The position numbers and the translations under genes are program-made. Of a DNA stretch of 64,000 nucleotides, positions 19,501-27,608 are shown piece after piece. The notes under the pieces are model-generated. The model searched no databases and was not told the DNA's origin. It worked only from the letters and a program-made list of their open reading frames with translations. Location of the stretch: the NCBI GenBank assembly GCA_035527715.1, contig DATKZY010000096.1, positions 1 through 64,000 on the forward strand, given 5' to 3'. This DNA comes from DSUN01 sp035527715. Its GTDB lineage: Bacteria; Planctomycetota; PUPC01; DSUN01. Position 1 is the first letter of the stretch, and the number at the start of each line of letters is the position of its first letter.

Positions 19501-20814
19501 ATGACGATGAAGCGACGGGATTTCCTCAAGGCGACAGGTCTGGGCGTCGCGCTGCTGCCCGCGGGCCAGCAGCTCGCACGGGCGGGCGAGGCGCCGACGG
19601 CCGCCAGGCCCAACGTCGTCCTCATCATTTCGGACGACCAGGGCTTCGGCGACCACGGCTTCATGGGCCACGACGCCATCCAGACGCCGCGGCTGGACCG
19701 CCTGGCCTCCGGGAGCGTGGTCTTCACGCGCGGCTACGTGACGGCGCCGCTGTGCGGCCCGTCGCTCGCCACGCTGCTCACGGGGCTGTATCCCCATCAG
19801 CACCGCATCACGGGCAACGACCCCGGCGGGCGCGGCCCGCGCGCGCCGTTCTTCGAGGCATTCGAGAAATGCCCCCGGCTGCCCGAGATCCTAGGCCGCG
19901 CGGGCTACGCGAGCTTCCAGTCGGGCAAGTTCTGGATGGCGCACTACTCGCGTGCCGGCTTCACGGACGGCATGACGGTCAAAGGCCGCCACGGCGAGGC
20001 CGGCCTGAGCATCGGGCGCCAGACGATGAAGCCGGTCCTCGACTTCGTGGACAAGGCGAAGGCGGACGGCAAGCCGTTCTTCCTCTGGTACGCGCCCATG
20101 ATGCCCCACCTGCCGCACAACCCCCCGCCCCGCCTGCTCGACAAGTACAAGGCGAAGACCGACAACCTGCCCCTGGCCAAGTACTGGGCGATGTGCGAGT
20201 GGTTCGACGAATCGTGCGGCCAGCTCCTCGACCACCTCGACCAGCAGGGCCTGCGCGAGAACACGCTCGTGGTCTACGTGTGCGACAACGGCTGGGTGCA
20301 GCCCGACCCCAAGCGGCCCGGGCACGGCGCCGGCCGCGGCAAGCTCACGCCCTACGATGGCGGCCTTCGCACCCCCATCATGCTCCGCTGGCCGGGCAGG
20401 CTCGCGCCGCGGATGGACCGCGAGCACCTCGCCAGCAGCCTCGACCTCGTGCCCACCATCCTCGCCGCCTGCGGCCTGAAGCCGCCCCCCGAGATGCCGG
20501 GCCTCAGCCTGCTGGACGAGAAGGCCGTCGGCGCGCGCGACGCGGTCTTCGCCGAGTACTACACTCACGACATGGCCGACGTCGCCGCCCCGGCCAAGAG
20601 CCTGCGGGCGCGCGTGTGCATCCAGGGCGACTGGAAGCTCATCCTCTGGCAAGGCCTGCAGCCCAAGGTCGGCAGGCCAGCCGCTGCGCCGCCGGCGAAG
20701 GCGGAGCTGTACCACCTGAAGGACGACCCCTTCGAGAAAGCGAACCTCGCAGAGAAGCACCCCGACAAGGTGGCCGCCCTCACGAAGCGCCTCGACGAAT
20801 GGTGGCGCCCCTGA
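19501..20814 (+). CDS. Sulfatase family protein with Tat-like signal and atypical CGPSL motif
   Basis: The 437-residue arylsulfatase-fold protein starts with MKRRDFLKATGLGVALLPAG, a twin-arginine export signal. SDDQGFGDHG supplies the metal-binding Asp pair. The formylglycine site normally reads C/S-x-P-x-R; here it reads CGPSL (LCGPSLATLLTGLYPHQH), so the Arg that follows the modified Cys is Leu. I recall a planctomycete subgroup with CxPSL, so this may be a family variant rather than damage. DNGW and the C-terminal ELYHLKDDPFEKANLA block are typical. It probably acts in the periplasm on sulfated glycans, beside the GH32 enzyme. GGGAG lies just before ATG 19501. Confidence 0.88.
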   Translation: MTMKRRDFLKATGLGVALLPAGQQLARAGEAPTAARPNVVLIISDDQGFGDHGFMGHDAIQTPRLDRLASGSVVFTRGYVTAPLCGPSLATLLTGLYPHQHRITGNDPGGRGPRAPFFEAFEKCPRLPEILGRAGYASFQSGKFWMAHYSRAGFTDGMTVKGRHGEAGLSIGRQTMKPVLDFVDKAKADGKPFFLWYAPMMPHLPHNPPPRLLDKYKAKTDNLPLAKYWAMCEWFDESCGQLLDHLDQQGLRENTLVVYVCDNGWVQPDPKRPGHGAGRGKLTPYDGGLRTPIMLRWPGRLAPRMDREHLASSLDLVPTILAACGLKPPPEMPGLSLLDEKAVGARDAVFAEYYTHDMADVAAPAKSLRARVCIQGDWKLILWQGLQPKVGRPAAAPPAKAELYHLKDDPFEKANLAEKHPDKVAALTKRLDEWWRP

Positions 20815-20836
20815 TCCCGTAAGGACTCCACGGCCC

Positions 20837-22531
20837 ATGGCAGACTCGCGCGCCGCGTTTCGGAACCTGAAGCAGGATGCCGAGGTGCCTGTGCTCATCC
20901 TCGGCGGCGGCGTGAACGGCGCCGGCCTGTTCCGCGAGCTGGCGCTCCAGGGCGTCGAGTGCCTGCTGGTGGACAAGGCGGACTTCGTCGCGGGCGCCAG
21001 CTCGAAGTCGTCGCGGATGATCCACGGCGGCCTCCGCTACCTGGAGAGCCGCGAGTTCAAGCTCGTCCGCGAGTCGCTCCTCGAGCGCAACCGCCTGCTC
21101 GACAACGCGCCCCACTACGTCACGCCGCTGAAGACGACGATTCCCCTGTTCTCCTGGCTCGGCGGCGCGCTCCACTCCGTCCTGATCTTCCTCGGCTGCG
21201 ACGTGCGGCCCGGCGGGCGCGGCGCGCTCCTGGTCAAGCTCGGCCTGTCCTTCTACGACTTCGTCACCCGCAAGAACCGCCGCACGCCCCGCCACTTCCT
21301 CACAGGCAGAGCGAAGTCCCTCCGCGAGCTGCCCGGCCTGAACCCCCACATCAAGGCCACCGCGACCTACTGGGACGCGCAGATTTCCGAGGCCGAGCGC
21401 CTGTGCATCGAGATGCTCCAGGACGCCTGCTCCGCCAACCCCGCCTGCCGCGCGCTCAACTACGTGCGGCCCGAGAAGGTCGAGGGCGGAGCCGTCGTCC
21501 TCCGCGACGAGGTGACGGGCGAGACCGCCACCGTACGGCCCCGCATCGTGGTGAACGCCACGGGGGCGTGGGTGGACCTCGCCAACGCGGCCCTCGGGCT
21601 GGCGACGCACTTCATGGGCGGCACCAAGGGCTCGCACCTGGTCGTGGACTGCCCAGAGCTCCACAAGACGCTCGGCGACCGAATGGTCTACTACGAGCAC
21701 AAGGACGGCCGCGTCTGCATCGCCTTCACTTTCATGGGCAAGGTGCTGATGGGCTCGACCGACCTCCGCGTGGACGACCCCGACGCGGCGCACTGCGAGG
21801 AGGACGAGATCGCGTACATGCTGACGACCCTGCGGGGCGTGTTCCCAGGCATCGAGATTCGCCGCGAGCAGATCGCCTACGTCTTCTGCGGCGTCCGTCC
21901 CCTGCCCGCGAGCGGCAAGGGGGTCACGGCCATCATCAGCCGCGGCCACAGCATCCGCGTCGTCGAGCCCGAGGGGGAGCGGCCCTTCCCCGTCTTCTGC
22001 CTCATCGGCGGCAAGTGGACGACGTTCCGCGCCTTCGCCGAGCAGGTCGCCGACCAGATTCTGCCCCGCCTGGGCGTCGAGCGCCGCTGCTCGACCCACG
22101 ACCTCCCCATCGGTGGCGGGGGCAACTTTCCCGCTGATGGGCACGCGAAGGAGCAGTGGATCTCACGCCTCGCCGAGGAGTCGGGCGCGAGCCGCGAGCG
22201 CGTCGCCGCTCTCCTCGCACGCTACGGCACGGTCGCCGAGGCGTACCTGGCGAAGGCCGACGCCCGGGCCGAGAGCCCGCTGAAGTCCCTCCCCGACTAC
22301 ACCGTTGGCGAGATCGAGCGGATCGCCGCGACCGAGCAGGTCGTGCACCTGGCCGACCTCCTCTGCCGTCGCAGCACCATCGCCATCCGCGGCCTGGCCA
22401 CTGCCCCCGTGCTCGGGGAACTGGCCGACATCGTCGGCTCGGTGCTCGGCTGGGCCCCCCCCCGTCGGCAGGCGGAGGTCGCCCTCGCGCTCGGCGAGAT
22501 GGCGGTCCCCAAGCTCCCCCCGGCACGATGA
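20837..22531 (+). CDS. glpD: FAD-dependent glycerol-3-phosphate dehydrogenase (GlpD/GlpA type)
   Basis: The 564-residue flavoprotein oxidises sn-glycerol 3-phosphate to dihydroxyacetone phosphate at the membrane, feeding electrons to quinone. The N-terminal dinucleotide-binding motif (LILGGGVNGAGLFRELALQG), the ASSKSSRMIHGGLRYLE block and the C-terminal DAO_C helical domain are all present; its length matches aerobic GlpD. ATG 20837 lies 22 nt after the sulfatase stop with a weak AAGGA upstream. Its place in a glycosidase-sulfatase operon suggests that it handles glycerol phosphate from a glycolipid or glycan, which is inference. Confidence 0.9.
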   Translation: MADSRAAFRNLKQDAEVPVLILGGGVNGAGLFRELALQGVECLLVDKADFVAGASSKSSRMIHGGLRYLESREFKLVRESLLERNRLLDNAPHYVTPLKTTIPLFSWLGGALHSVLIFLGCDVRPGGRGALLVKLGLSFYDFVTRKNRRTPRHFLTGRAKSLRELPGLNPHIKATATYWDAQISEAERLCIEMLQDACSANPACRALNYVRPEKVEGGAVVLRDEVTGETATVRPRIVVNATGAWVDLANAALGLATHFMGGTKGSHLVVDCPELHKTLGDRMVYYEHKDGRVCIAFTFMGKVLMGSTDLRVDDPDAAHCEEDEIAYMLTTLRGVFPGIEIRREQIAYVFCGVRPLPASGKGVTAIISRGHSIRVVEPEGERPFPVFCLIGGKWTTFRAFAEQVADQILPRLGVERRCSTHDLPIGGGGNFPADGHAKEQWISRLAEESGASRERVAALLARYGTVAEAYLAKADARAESPLKSLPDYTVGEIERIAATEQVVHLADLLCRRSTIAIRGLATAPVLGELADIVGSVLGWAPPRRQAEVALALGEMAVPKLPPAR

Positions 22532-22879
22532 CTCCACCCCCCCGCTCACCGCGACGCGTTTGGAGGCGATTTGGGGCCTCCGGCGCCGGCAAAGGGGCTT
22601 CGGGGCCGATTTCCACAAGCGTCCCGAGATACTACACTTACGCTCCCGGGAGCCCTCTCCCCGGGGCTCGAAGGTATCAGGAGCCCAGTGTCCCTCTCCG
22701 GACGCGTTGTACGCGTTCCTACGCAGTTTTCCGGAGCAAGGTTGTAAGCCATTGGCATGCAGATACTTAGCAGTGTCATATAACGGTACGCTCTTGGCTG
22801 TGCGGCATGTTGCCCAAATGGGATTGCTCGCCCTTCACGGCGCCACCACGACTGGTTCACGCCAGACATTCGTCCCGGG

Positions 22880-22916
22880 GTCATTCTGAGCGAAGTGGCA
22901 CGGAGCGAAGAATCTC
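22880..22916 (+). repeat. GTCATTCTGAGCGAAG-type dispersed repeat, copy 1
   Basis: GTCATTCTGAGCGAAG (22880-22895) and GGAGCGAAGAATCTC (22902-22916). A similar element lies in the opposite orientation at 23240-23266. I recall such sequences as widespread short repeats in environmental bacterial genomes. Confidence 0.75.
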
Positions 22917-22972
22917 GGCTCATCCGCCCCGAGCGATCATCCGCGCGGCTCTCGACCCGCGTCTCGCCCACC

Positions 22973-23010
22973 AGGCGCTCACGTGTGCGCTATGGGGGGT
23001 GAGCGCCTAG
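22973..23010 (+). repeat. 38-bp hairpin repeat, copy 1 of 2
   Basis: Arms AGGCGCTCAC and GTGAGCGCCT enclose a 16-nt loop. The entire 38 bp recurs exactly at 23108-23145, 135 bp downstream. Two copies only, so not a CRISPR array. Confidence 0.9.
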
Positions 23011-23105
23011 CTGGGGGCGGCCGAGCAAGCGGCATGGCAGCCCTAAGAGCCTGATCTGCCAAAGGTTACAGCCAGTGGAGAGTCCCACACAGCTGGCTAG
23101 TTGCG

Positions 23106-23145
23106 CTAGGCGCTCACGTGTGCGCTATGGGGGGTGAGCGCCTAG
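23106..23145 (+). repeat. 38-bp hairpin repeat, copy 2 of 2
   Basis: Exact copy of 22973-23010, here with arms extended to 12 bp by CT/AG at the ends (CTAGGCGCTCAC and GTGAGCGCCTAG). Confidence 0.9.
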
Positions 23146-23239
23146 CGCGGGGCGCCTGGGTGGGCCGCTCCGGGCGATCGCTTGAGGCGGATGAGCCAGA
23201 TTTGACACCCGTCTATGGGCTTGCACCCCTGGGCCAGGA

Positions 23240-23266
23240 GAGATGCTTCGCTTCGCTCAGCATGAC
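23240..23266 (-). repeat. GTCATGCTGAGCGAAG-type dispersed repeat, copy 2 (inverted)
   Basis: On the minus strand it reads GTCATGCTGAGCGAAGCGAA followed by GCATCTC, matching the copy at 22880-22916 in opposite orientation. Confidence 0.75.
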
Positions 23267-23515
23267 CGCGGTCGGCGCTGGCCTCGGGGCGTCGGGGTCG
23301 TTCGGGCAGCGTTCGGCGCGTGAGGCGGCTTGGGCAACACGCCCTATGGACCCCGGTCGAGGCGGGGTGAAGCGGTGCGGGAGGAGGCGCTGCAATGGAT
23401 GCCAACCGCGCATCGCCCGGGTTGGCATTCATTGCGGGGCGGGCGTCGCGGAGGACTTGCCCGGCCCCCAGACGCAGTTCCGCACGGGGAAGCGCAGGCA
23501 TCCCGCGGCTGCTCC

Positions 23516-25240
23516 TCAGGGCTTCGGTTCCTGGAGCTGACGGGCGAGGGCGCCGACGGCGGCGTGGTCGGCAAGCGAGCGAGCGAGGGGTTGGGCGCGC
23601 TCCAGCGCGGCCCGGGCGGCGTCGCGACGGCCGAGGGCGAGCTCCGCGCGGCCGAGGGCGAGCCAGGGCTCCAGGCGCTCGGGAGCCAGCTCCGTGCTGC
23701 GGCGATAGCCTTCGGCGGCCTCGGCGAGGCGTCCCAGGGCCTCGAGGGCGCGCCCGAGCGCGAGGTGGCCCTCGGCCGCCTTCGGGTCGAGCTGGATGGC
23801 GCGGCGGAAGCACTCGATGGCGCGGTAGAAGCGCCGCTGGCTGTGGTGCCAGTGGCCGCAGGCGAGGTGCACCTGGGGATTCGCGGGGTCGAGCTGGAGC
23901 GCGCGCGCGAAGTCGCGCTGGGCGCCCGTCTCGTCGCGGCGGCTGGCGGCAAAGGCGGCGAGGCGCAGGCGCACGGCCGGGTCGTCGGGGTGGCGGCTCG
24001 CCGCTTCGGCCAGCTCGGCCAGCGCCAGGGCCACGTCGCCGTGGTGCGCGTAGGCGTCCACCAGGCGCCCGTGGGTGACGGCCGAGCGGTCGCCGAGGTC
24101 GAGCGCGCGCTGGTAGGCCCGCGCGGCGTCGCCGAACTGGCCCGCGACCATCAGCGCGTCGCCCAGCAGGCGGCGGGCGAGCGGGCTGTCGAGGTCCAGC
24201 TCCATCGTCTCCCGGTGCAGGGCCACGGCGCGCTCGGGCTGGCCGAGGCCCACGTAGGCGTCTCCGAGCAGGGCGCGGGCCTCCATCTGGAGCGGCTCGC
24301 GCTTCACCACGCCGTCGAGCACCGCGATGGCCGCCTCGCACTGCCCGCCGCGGACCAGCGCCGCGCCGAGGCAGAGCTGGCCGGCGAGCGACTGCGGCTC
24401 GGCTTCGAGGCCCCGCCGCGCCTCGGCGAGGGCGTCGTCGGTGCGGCCGACGGCGAGCAGGCAGGCCGAGAGCTCGAAGCGCAGCGGCGTCCGCTTCGGG
24501 TCGCGTGCGAGCAGCTCCGCGAGCAACGCGACGGCCTGCGCGGCCCGGCCGGTCACGCGCGCGACCCAGGCGAGGCCGCGGCGCGCGGCGAGAGCCGTTT
24601 CGGGCACCCCGCTGAGTTCGCGGAACGTGGGTTCGGCCTCCTCGGGCTTGCCGTTGGCGGCCAGTGCGGTGGCCAGGGCGAGGCGCGCGTGCGGGTCGTC
24701 GGGGAACCGCTTTGCGGCGAGCCGGGCCTGGTCGAGCGCCGCCTCGGGGCGGCCCGCCTGCTGCTGGAGCGCGGCCAGGTTGACGCAGGCCGCGGGATCG
24801 CTGGGGTCGGCGCGGATGGCGCGCTGGTACGTGCGCTCGGCCGCGCGGAGGCGCCCCGCGGCGGCATAGGCGGCGGCGAGGTTGTTGAGGTAAGCGGCTG
24901 GCGGGCGCCCGCGGCTGGCGCGGCGGAAGCGGGCGACGGCCTCCTCGACGCGTCGCTCCTCGTAGGCGATCAGCCCCAGGCCGTTGTGGGCGGCGGCGAG
25001 GTGCGGCGCATCGCCGAGGGCAAGCCGGTAGAGGCGTTGGGCCTCGGCTCGACGCCCCGCCTCGAGCGCGTGCAGCGCCTCGTCGGCCCGGCGGGCCGCC
25101 CGCTCGCGCGCGGCCCGACGGGCCGGCGAGGAGCAGCCGCAGAGCGCGAGCACCGCAAGGAGCGCCAGCCAACGCCGCGCAGGGGATTCAGGACTCAGGG
25201 CTTCGGCGCGGGCGCGCTGTCTCCACTCCGCAATCCGCAT
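23516..25240 (-). CDS. TPR-repeat lipoprotein
   Basis: The 574-residue protein is almost entirely tetratricopeptide repeats: about 14-15 consecutive 34-residue units, such as 'AAYLNNLAAAYAAAGRLRAAERTYQRAIRADPSD' in spirit, with the W/L/G/Y/A/P positions conserved. An N-terminal hydrophobic segment ending LALCGC resembles a lipobox, so it is probably a membrane-anchored periplasmic scaffold. The start is uncertain. ATG 25240 (MRIAEWRQ) lies inside a dispersed repeat, which therefore supplies roughly the first eight codons; the lipobox is then about 37 residues in, longer than usual. Its PilQ/PilF-like position next to a secretion operon suggests a pilotin or assembly role, as inference only. 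It is downstream of, and co-directional with, the PilZ gene. Confidence 0.8.
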   Translation of the reverse strand: MRIAEWRQRARAEALSPESPARRWLALLAVLALCGCSSPARRAARERAARRADEALHALEAGRRAEAQRLYRLALGDAPHLAAAHNGLGLIAYEERRVEEAVARFRRASRGRPPAAYLNNLAAAYAAAGRLRAAERTYQRAIRADPSDPAACVNLAALQQQAGRPEAALDQARLAAKRFPDDPHARLALATALAANGKPEEAEPTFRELSGVPETALAARRGLAWVARVTGRAAQAVALLAELLARDPKRTPLRFELSACLLAVGRTDDALAEARRGLEAEPQSLAGQLCLGAALVRGGQCEAAIAVLDGVVKREPLQMEARALLGDAYVGLGQPERAVALHRETMELDLDSPLARRLLGDALMVAGQFGDAARAYQRALDLGDRSAVTHGRLVDAYAHHGDVALALAELAEAASRHPDDPAVRLRLAAFAASRRDETGAQRDFARALQLDPANPQVHLACGHWHHSQRRFYRAIECFRRAIQLDPKAAEGHLALGRALEALGRLAEAAEGYRRSTELAPERLEPWLALGRAELALGRRDAARAALERAQPLARSLADHAAVGALARQLQEPKP

Positions 25241-25262
25241 TCCGCAGTTCGCAATCCTGAGG
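25222..25262 (-). repeat. Dispersed GCGGAATGCGGATTGCGGA-type repeat at a gene start
   Basis: The minus strand carries near-tandem units of GCGGAnTGCGGA/GCGAACT. It lies between the PilZ gene stop (25266) and the TPR lipoprotein and overlaps the proposed start codon of the latter. Confidence 0.6.
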
Positions 25263-25265
25263 GGG

Positions 25266-26393
25266 CTACTTGCCGGGGTAGCTCTCGAACTTGGCGATGA
25301 GCCGCCAGAGGCCCTGCACCTCGCCGCGGTGGAAGCACTGCTCGGGGTACCAGCTATTGAGGGGGCGCAGCCGCACGACGTTATTGGCGTCGAAGAAGAC
25401 CTGGCGGAGGGCGCTGCCCTCGCGGGTGACGACGAAGGCGAGGTCGCCGCTGCGCGCCGGCACGTTGGGCGAGAAGACCACCACGTCGCCCCGGTCGAAC
25501 GACGGCGCGCCGCTGTGCCGCATCGTGTTGTCGTGGATTTCCAGGGCGAAGGCATCGCGGTCGGTGATGCCGGGCAGGAGGAGCTGGCCCTTGGGCGCGC
25601 CGCGCAGGAGGAGCCCCGCGTCGGCCTTCGTCTCGATGCCGGCGATGAGGTCGTAGAGGGGGACGGACGCCGGGGGCTCGGGCCTCGACGGCTCCTGGGC
25701 CTCGGGCGCGGCCTCGGCTCGGGGGAGGGGCGGCGGCGCGGACTCGGCCTCCTTCGGCGCTCCCTCGACGGCGGGCGCCTCCTCCTCCGGGGGGGCCGGC
25801 GGCGTCTCGGCAGCCGCGGGCGCATCAGGGCCGGCGACGGGAGCGGGCGGCGCCGACGGCTCGGCCGGCACGCCCGGCGGCGGCGTCTCGCCGCTGGGGG
25901 CCTCGGCGGGGGCTGGCGAGGGCTCGCCCTCCGCCGCGTCGTCGTAGACCCGGGGCAGCTCACCCGCCGCGGGCGGCTCGATATGGAGTGGGAACCGCCG
26001 CGCGAGGGCCGCCTCCATCTCGCGCTTGCGCTGGTCGGGCACCGACCAGTGGCGCTCCTCGAGCGAGCGCAGCAGGCTGATGTCCTCCGCCGACGGGCTC
26101 AGGAAGCGCACGCCCATGCGGTACGAGCTGCGGTCGGCGACGCGCTTCGCCCACACGACCTCGCCGTGCGCGATCAGCGCCCGGAAGGCGCTGGGGATGA
26201 TCACCTTCAGGTCCAGCCGCTGCCCGACCTCGTACAGATCGTCGCTGACGAACTGGAGCCCTGCGACCGACAGGTCAATGAGGGGGGAAACCTTGGGCGC
26301 GCCCTTGAAGAACGACAGGGCCGCATGCTTGCGGTACTCGACCGTGGAGTCCTCGACCGCAAAACGCCGGTTTCGTCTGCCGCGTATCGGCAT
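25266..26393 (-). CDS. PilZ domain fused through a Pro/Ala linker to an inactive LexA/S24-like domain
   Basis: Residues 1-~115 are a PilZ domain with both c-di-GMP-binding signatures: the Arg cluster RGRRNRR (residues 4-10) and DLSVAG (40-45). Residues ~150-265 are a low-complexity Pro/Ala/Glu linker. Residues ~270-375 match the S24/LexA peptidase fold (SVPLYDLIAGI ... DRGDVVVFSP ... GDLAFVV ... LRPLNSWYP). The catalytic positions are lost: the Gly-Asp-Ser-Met nucleophile motif reads HDNTM (287-291) and the VKR lysine region reads ALRQV. The start ATG 26393 follows GAGGGCAGAGGG. It diverges from the secretion operon, with face-to-face promoters in the 153-bp gap, so it may couple c-di-GMP to that machinery. 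Confidence 0.8.
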   Translation of the reverse strand: MPIRGRRNRRFAVEDSTVEYRKHAALSFFKGAPKVSPLIDLSVAGLQFVSDDLYEVGQRLDLKVIIPSAFRALIAHGEVVWAKRVADRSSYRMGVRFLSPSAEDISLLRSLEERHWSVPDQRKREMEAALARRFPLHIEPPAAGELPRVYDDAAEGEPSPAPAEAPSGETPPPGVPAEPSAPPAPVAGPDAPAAAETPPAPPEEEAPAVEGAPKEAESAPPPLPRAEAAPEAQEPSRPEPPASVPLYDLIAGIETKADAGLLLRGAPKGQLLLPGITDRDAFALEIHDNTMRHSGAPSFDRGDVVVFSPNVPARSGDLAFVVTREGSALRQVFFDANNVVRLRPLNSWYPEQCFHRGEVQGLWRLIAKFESYPGK

Positions 26394-26450
26394 GCCCTCT
26401 GCCCTCCGTCGCGGCTCAGCAGCCGCGGACAGCCCGCCCGATGCCCCATT

Positions 26451-26479
26451 ATTGTAGTGCTGGCCGCGGCGCGTGTCAA
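26451..26479 (-). promoter_or_regulatory. Predicted promoter for the PilZ-S24 gene
   Basis: On the minus strand: TTGACA (26479-26474), 17-bp spacer, TACAAT (26456-26451). The -35 box matches consensus exactly. It lies back to back with the promoter at 26488-26515, with only 8 bp between the two -35 boxes. Confidence 0.75.
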
Positions 26480-26487
26480 TAGCAGCC

Positions 26488-26515
26488 TTGACGTTTGCGG
26501 GCGCGCCACTATAAT
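26488..26515 (+). promoter_or_regulatory. Predicted promoter for the secretion-like operon
   Basis: TTGACG (26488-26493), 16-bp spacer, TATAAT (26510-26515), about 32 nt before the GTG start at 26547. The two divergent promoters could share one regulator. Confidence 0.75.
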
Positions 26516-26546
26516 CAGGGTGTTCCCACGGGTAGGGGCAACGACA

Positions 26547-27608
26547 GTGGAGCGCTCTGCGCCCGAAGTGCTCGAGGAGCTGGTGCGATGCGCCGAGGCC
26601 GGCGGCGCCAGCGACATCCACCTCCACAGGGGGCCGGAGCGCACCGAGGTGGCCTTCCGCCTCGACGGCTGCCTGGCCCGCGTGGAGGCCCTGCCCGACG
26701 AATTGGCCCGGCACGTCTTCGGGCGCATCAAGTACCTCGCCCGGCTGAAGACCTACCAGGAGTCGCTCCCCCAGGAGGGGCGGATCGAGAAGGCCAACCT
26801 CGGGGCGCGGAGCGACGTCCGCGTGGCCACGTACCCCACCGTGACGGGCGAGAAGATCGTCCTGCGGCTCTTCTCGTCGTGCGAGGTGCTGGCCCTCGAG
26901 CAGCTCGGCCTGCGACCCGACGCCCGGGCGGCCCTCGAGGGCTTCCTGGCCCGCCCCGCCGGCACGCTGCTGCTGACCGGGCCGGCCGGCAGCGGCAAGA
27001 CCACCACCATCTACGCCTGCCTCCAGCACCTGGCCGCCCGCACCGGCCGCCACATCATCACCATCGAGGACCCCGTCGAGCAGGTGGTCCCCGGCGTGAT
27101 GCAGACCGAGGTGAACCCGGCGGTGGGCCTCGACTTCGCCAAGGCGGCGCGGCACCTGCTGCGCCAGGACCCCCAGGTGCTGGTCCTCGGCGAAATCCGC
27201 GACGAGGAGACCGCCAACCTCGCGCTCCGGGCCGCCTTCACCGGCCACATGGTCATCTCCACCCTCCACGCCGGGTCGTGCCGGGGCGTGTTCGAGCGCC
27301 TGTTCGGCATGTGCGACGACCGCTACGCCGCCATCGCCGCCGTCGAGATGATTCTCAACCAGCGCCTCGTCCGAAAGCTCTGCCCCCAGTGCGGCGGGGA
27401 GGGCTGCGACGCCTGCCTCCGCACCGGCTACCGGGGCCGCGTGCCCGCCGTCGAGTGGCTGGCGCTGGACGAGTCGCTGCGGGCGCGGCTCCGCGAGCAG
27501 GGCGCCGCCGCCGCGGCCCCGACGCCGCCCCTGGAGGCGGAGGGGCGGCGCCTCGTCGCCCAGGGCATCACCAACGAAGCCGAATATGCGAGGGTCTTCG
27601 GGCCGTGA
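26547..27608 (+). CDS. GspE/PilB-family secretion ATPase, PilT-sized
   Basis: The 353-residue hexameric ATPase is predicted to power pseudopilus or pilus assembly. It has GASDIHLH near the N terminus, Walker A GPAGSGKTT, the Asp box (ITIEDPVEQ), Walker B VLVLGEIRDEET and the His box (FTGHMVISTLHAG). A C4 zinc motif C-x2-C-x4-C-x2-C (CPQCGGEGCDAC) follows; this is a GspE/PilB trait absent from PilT, although the total length is that of PilT because most of the N-terminal domain is missing. GTG 26547 was chosen from the promoter position; TTG-free upstream frame is not coding-like. It overlaps the next gene by 4 nt. Confidence 0.9.
   Translation: MERSAPEVLEELVRCAEAGGASDIHLHRGPERTEVAFRLDGCLARVEALPDELARHVFGRIKYLARLKTYQESLPQEGRIEKANLGARSDVRVATYPTVTGEKIVLRLFSSCEVLALEQLGLRPDARAALEGFLARPAGTLLLTGPAGSGKTTTIYACLQHLAARTGRHIITIEDPVEQVVPGVMQTEVNPAVGLDFAKAARHLLRQDPQVLVLGEIRDEETANLALRAAFTGHMVISTLHAGSCRGVFERLFGMCDDRYAAIAAVEMILNQRLVRKLCPQCGGEGCDACLRTGYRGRVPAVEWLALDESLRARLREQGAAAAAPTPPLEAEGRRLVAQGITNEAEYARVFGP

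Larger units (their letters stand above)
22532..23515. other. Gene-free convergent intergenic region rich in repeats
   Basis: About 980 bp lie between the convergent glpD-like and TPR lipoprotein genes. No open frame shows coding character. Bases ~22700-22850 are visibly lower in GC than the flanks and match nothing I recognise. The second half contains an inverted pair of a CTGAGCGAAG-type repeat enclosing two direct copies of a 38-bp hairpin. No tRNA or known structured RNA was recognised. Confidence 0.7.

Noticed and set aside
22600..22800. A possible structured RNA (tmRNA, RNase P RNA or SRP RNA)
   Set aside because: Lower GC and short pairings are visible, but none of the conserved cores of these RNAs could be found.
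22973..23145. Possible CRISPR array
   Set aside because: Only two copies of the 38-bp unit, with a 97-bp gap, no cas genes, and the unit itself is a hairpin repeat.
23330..25300. 656-codon plus-strand open frame over the TPR gene
   Set aside because: It is antisense to a protein with many regular TPRs; its composition is Gly/Ala/Arg-rich with no family features.
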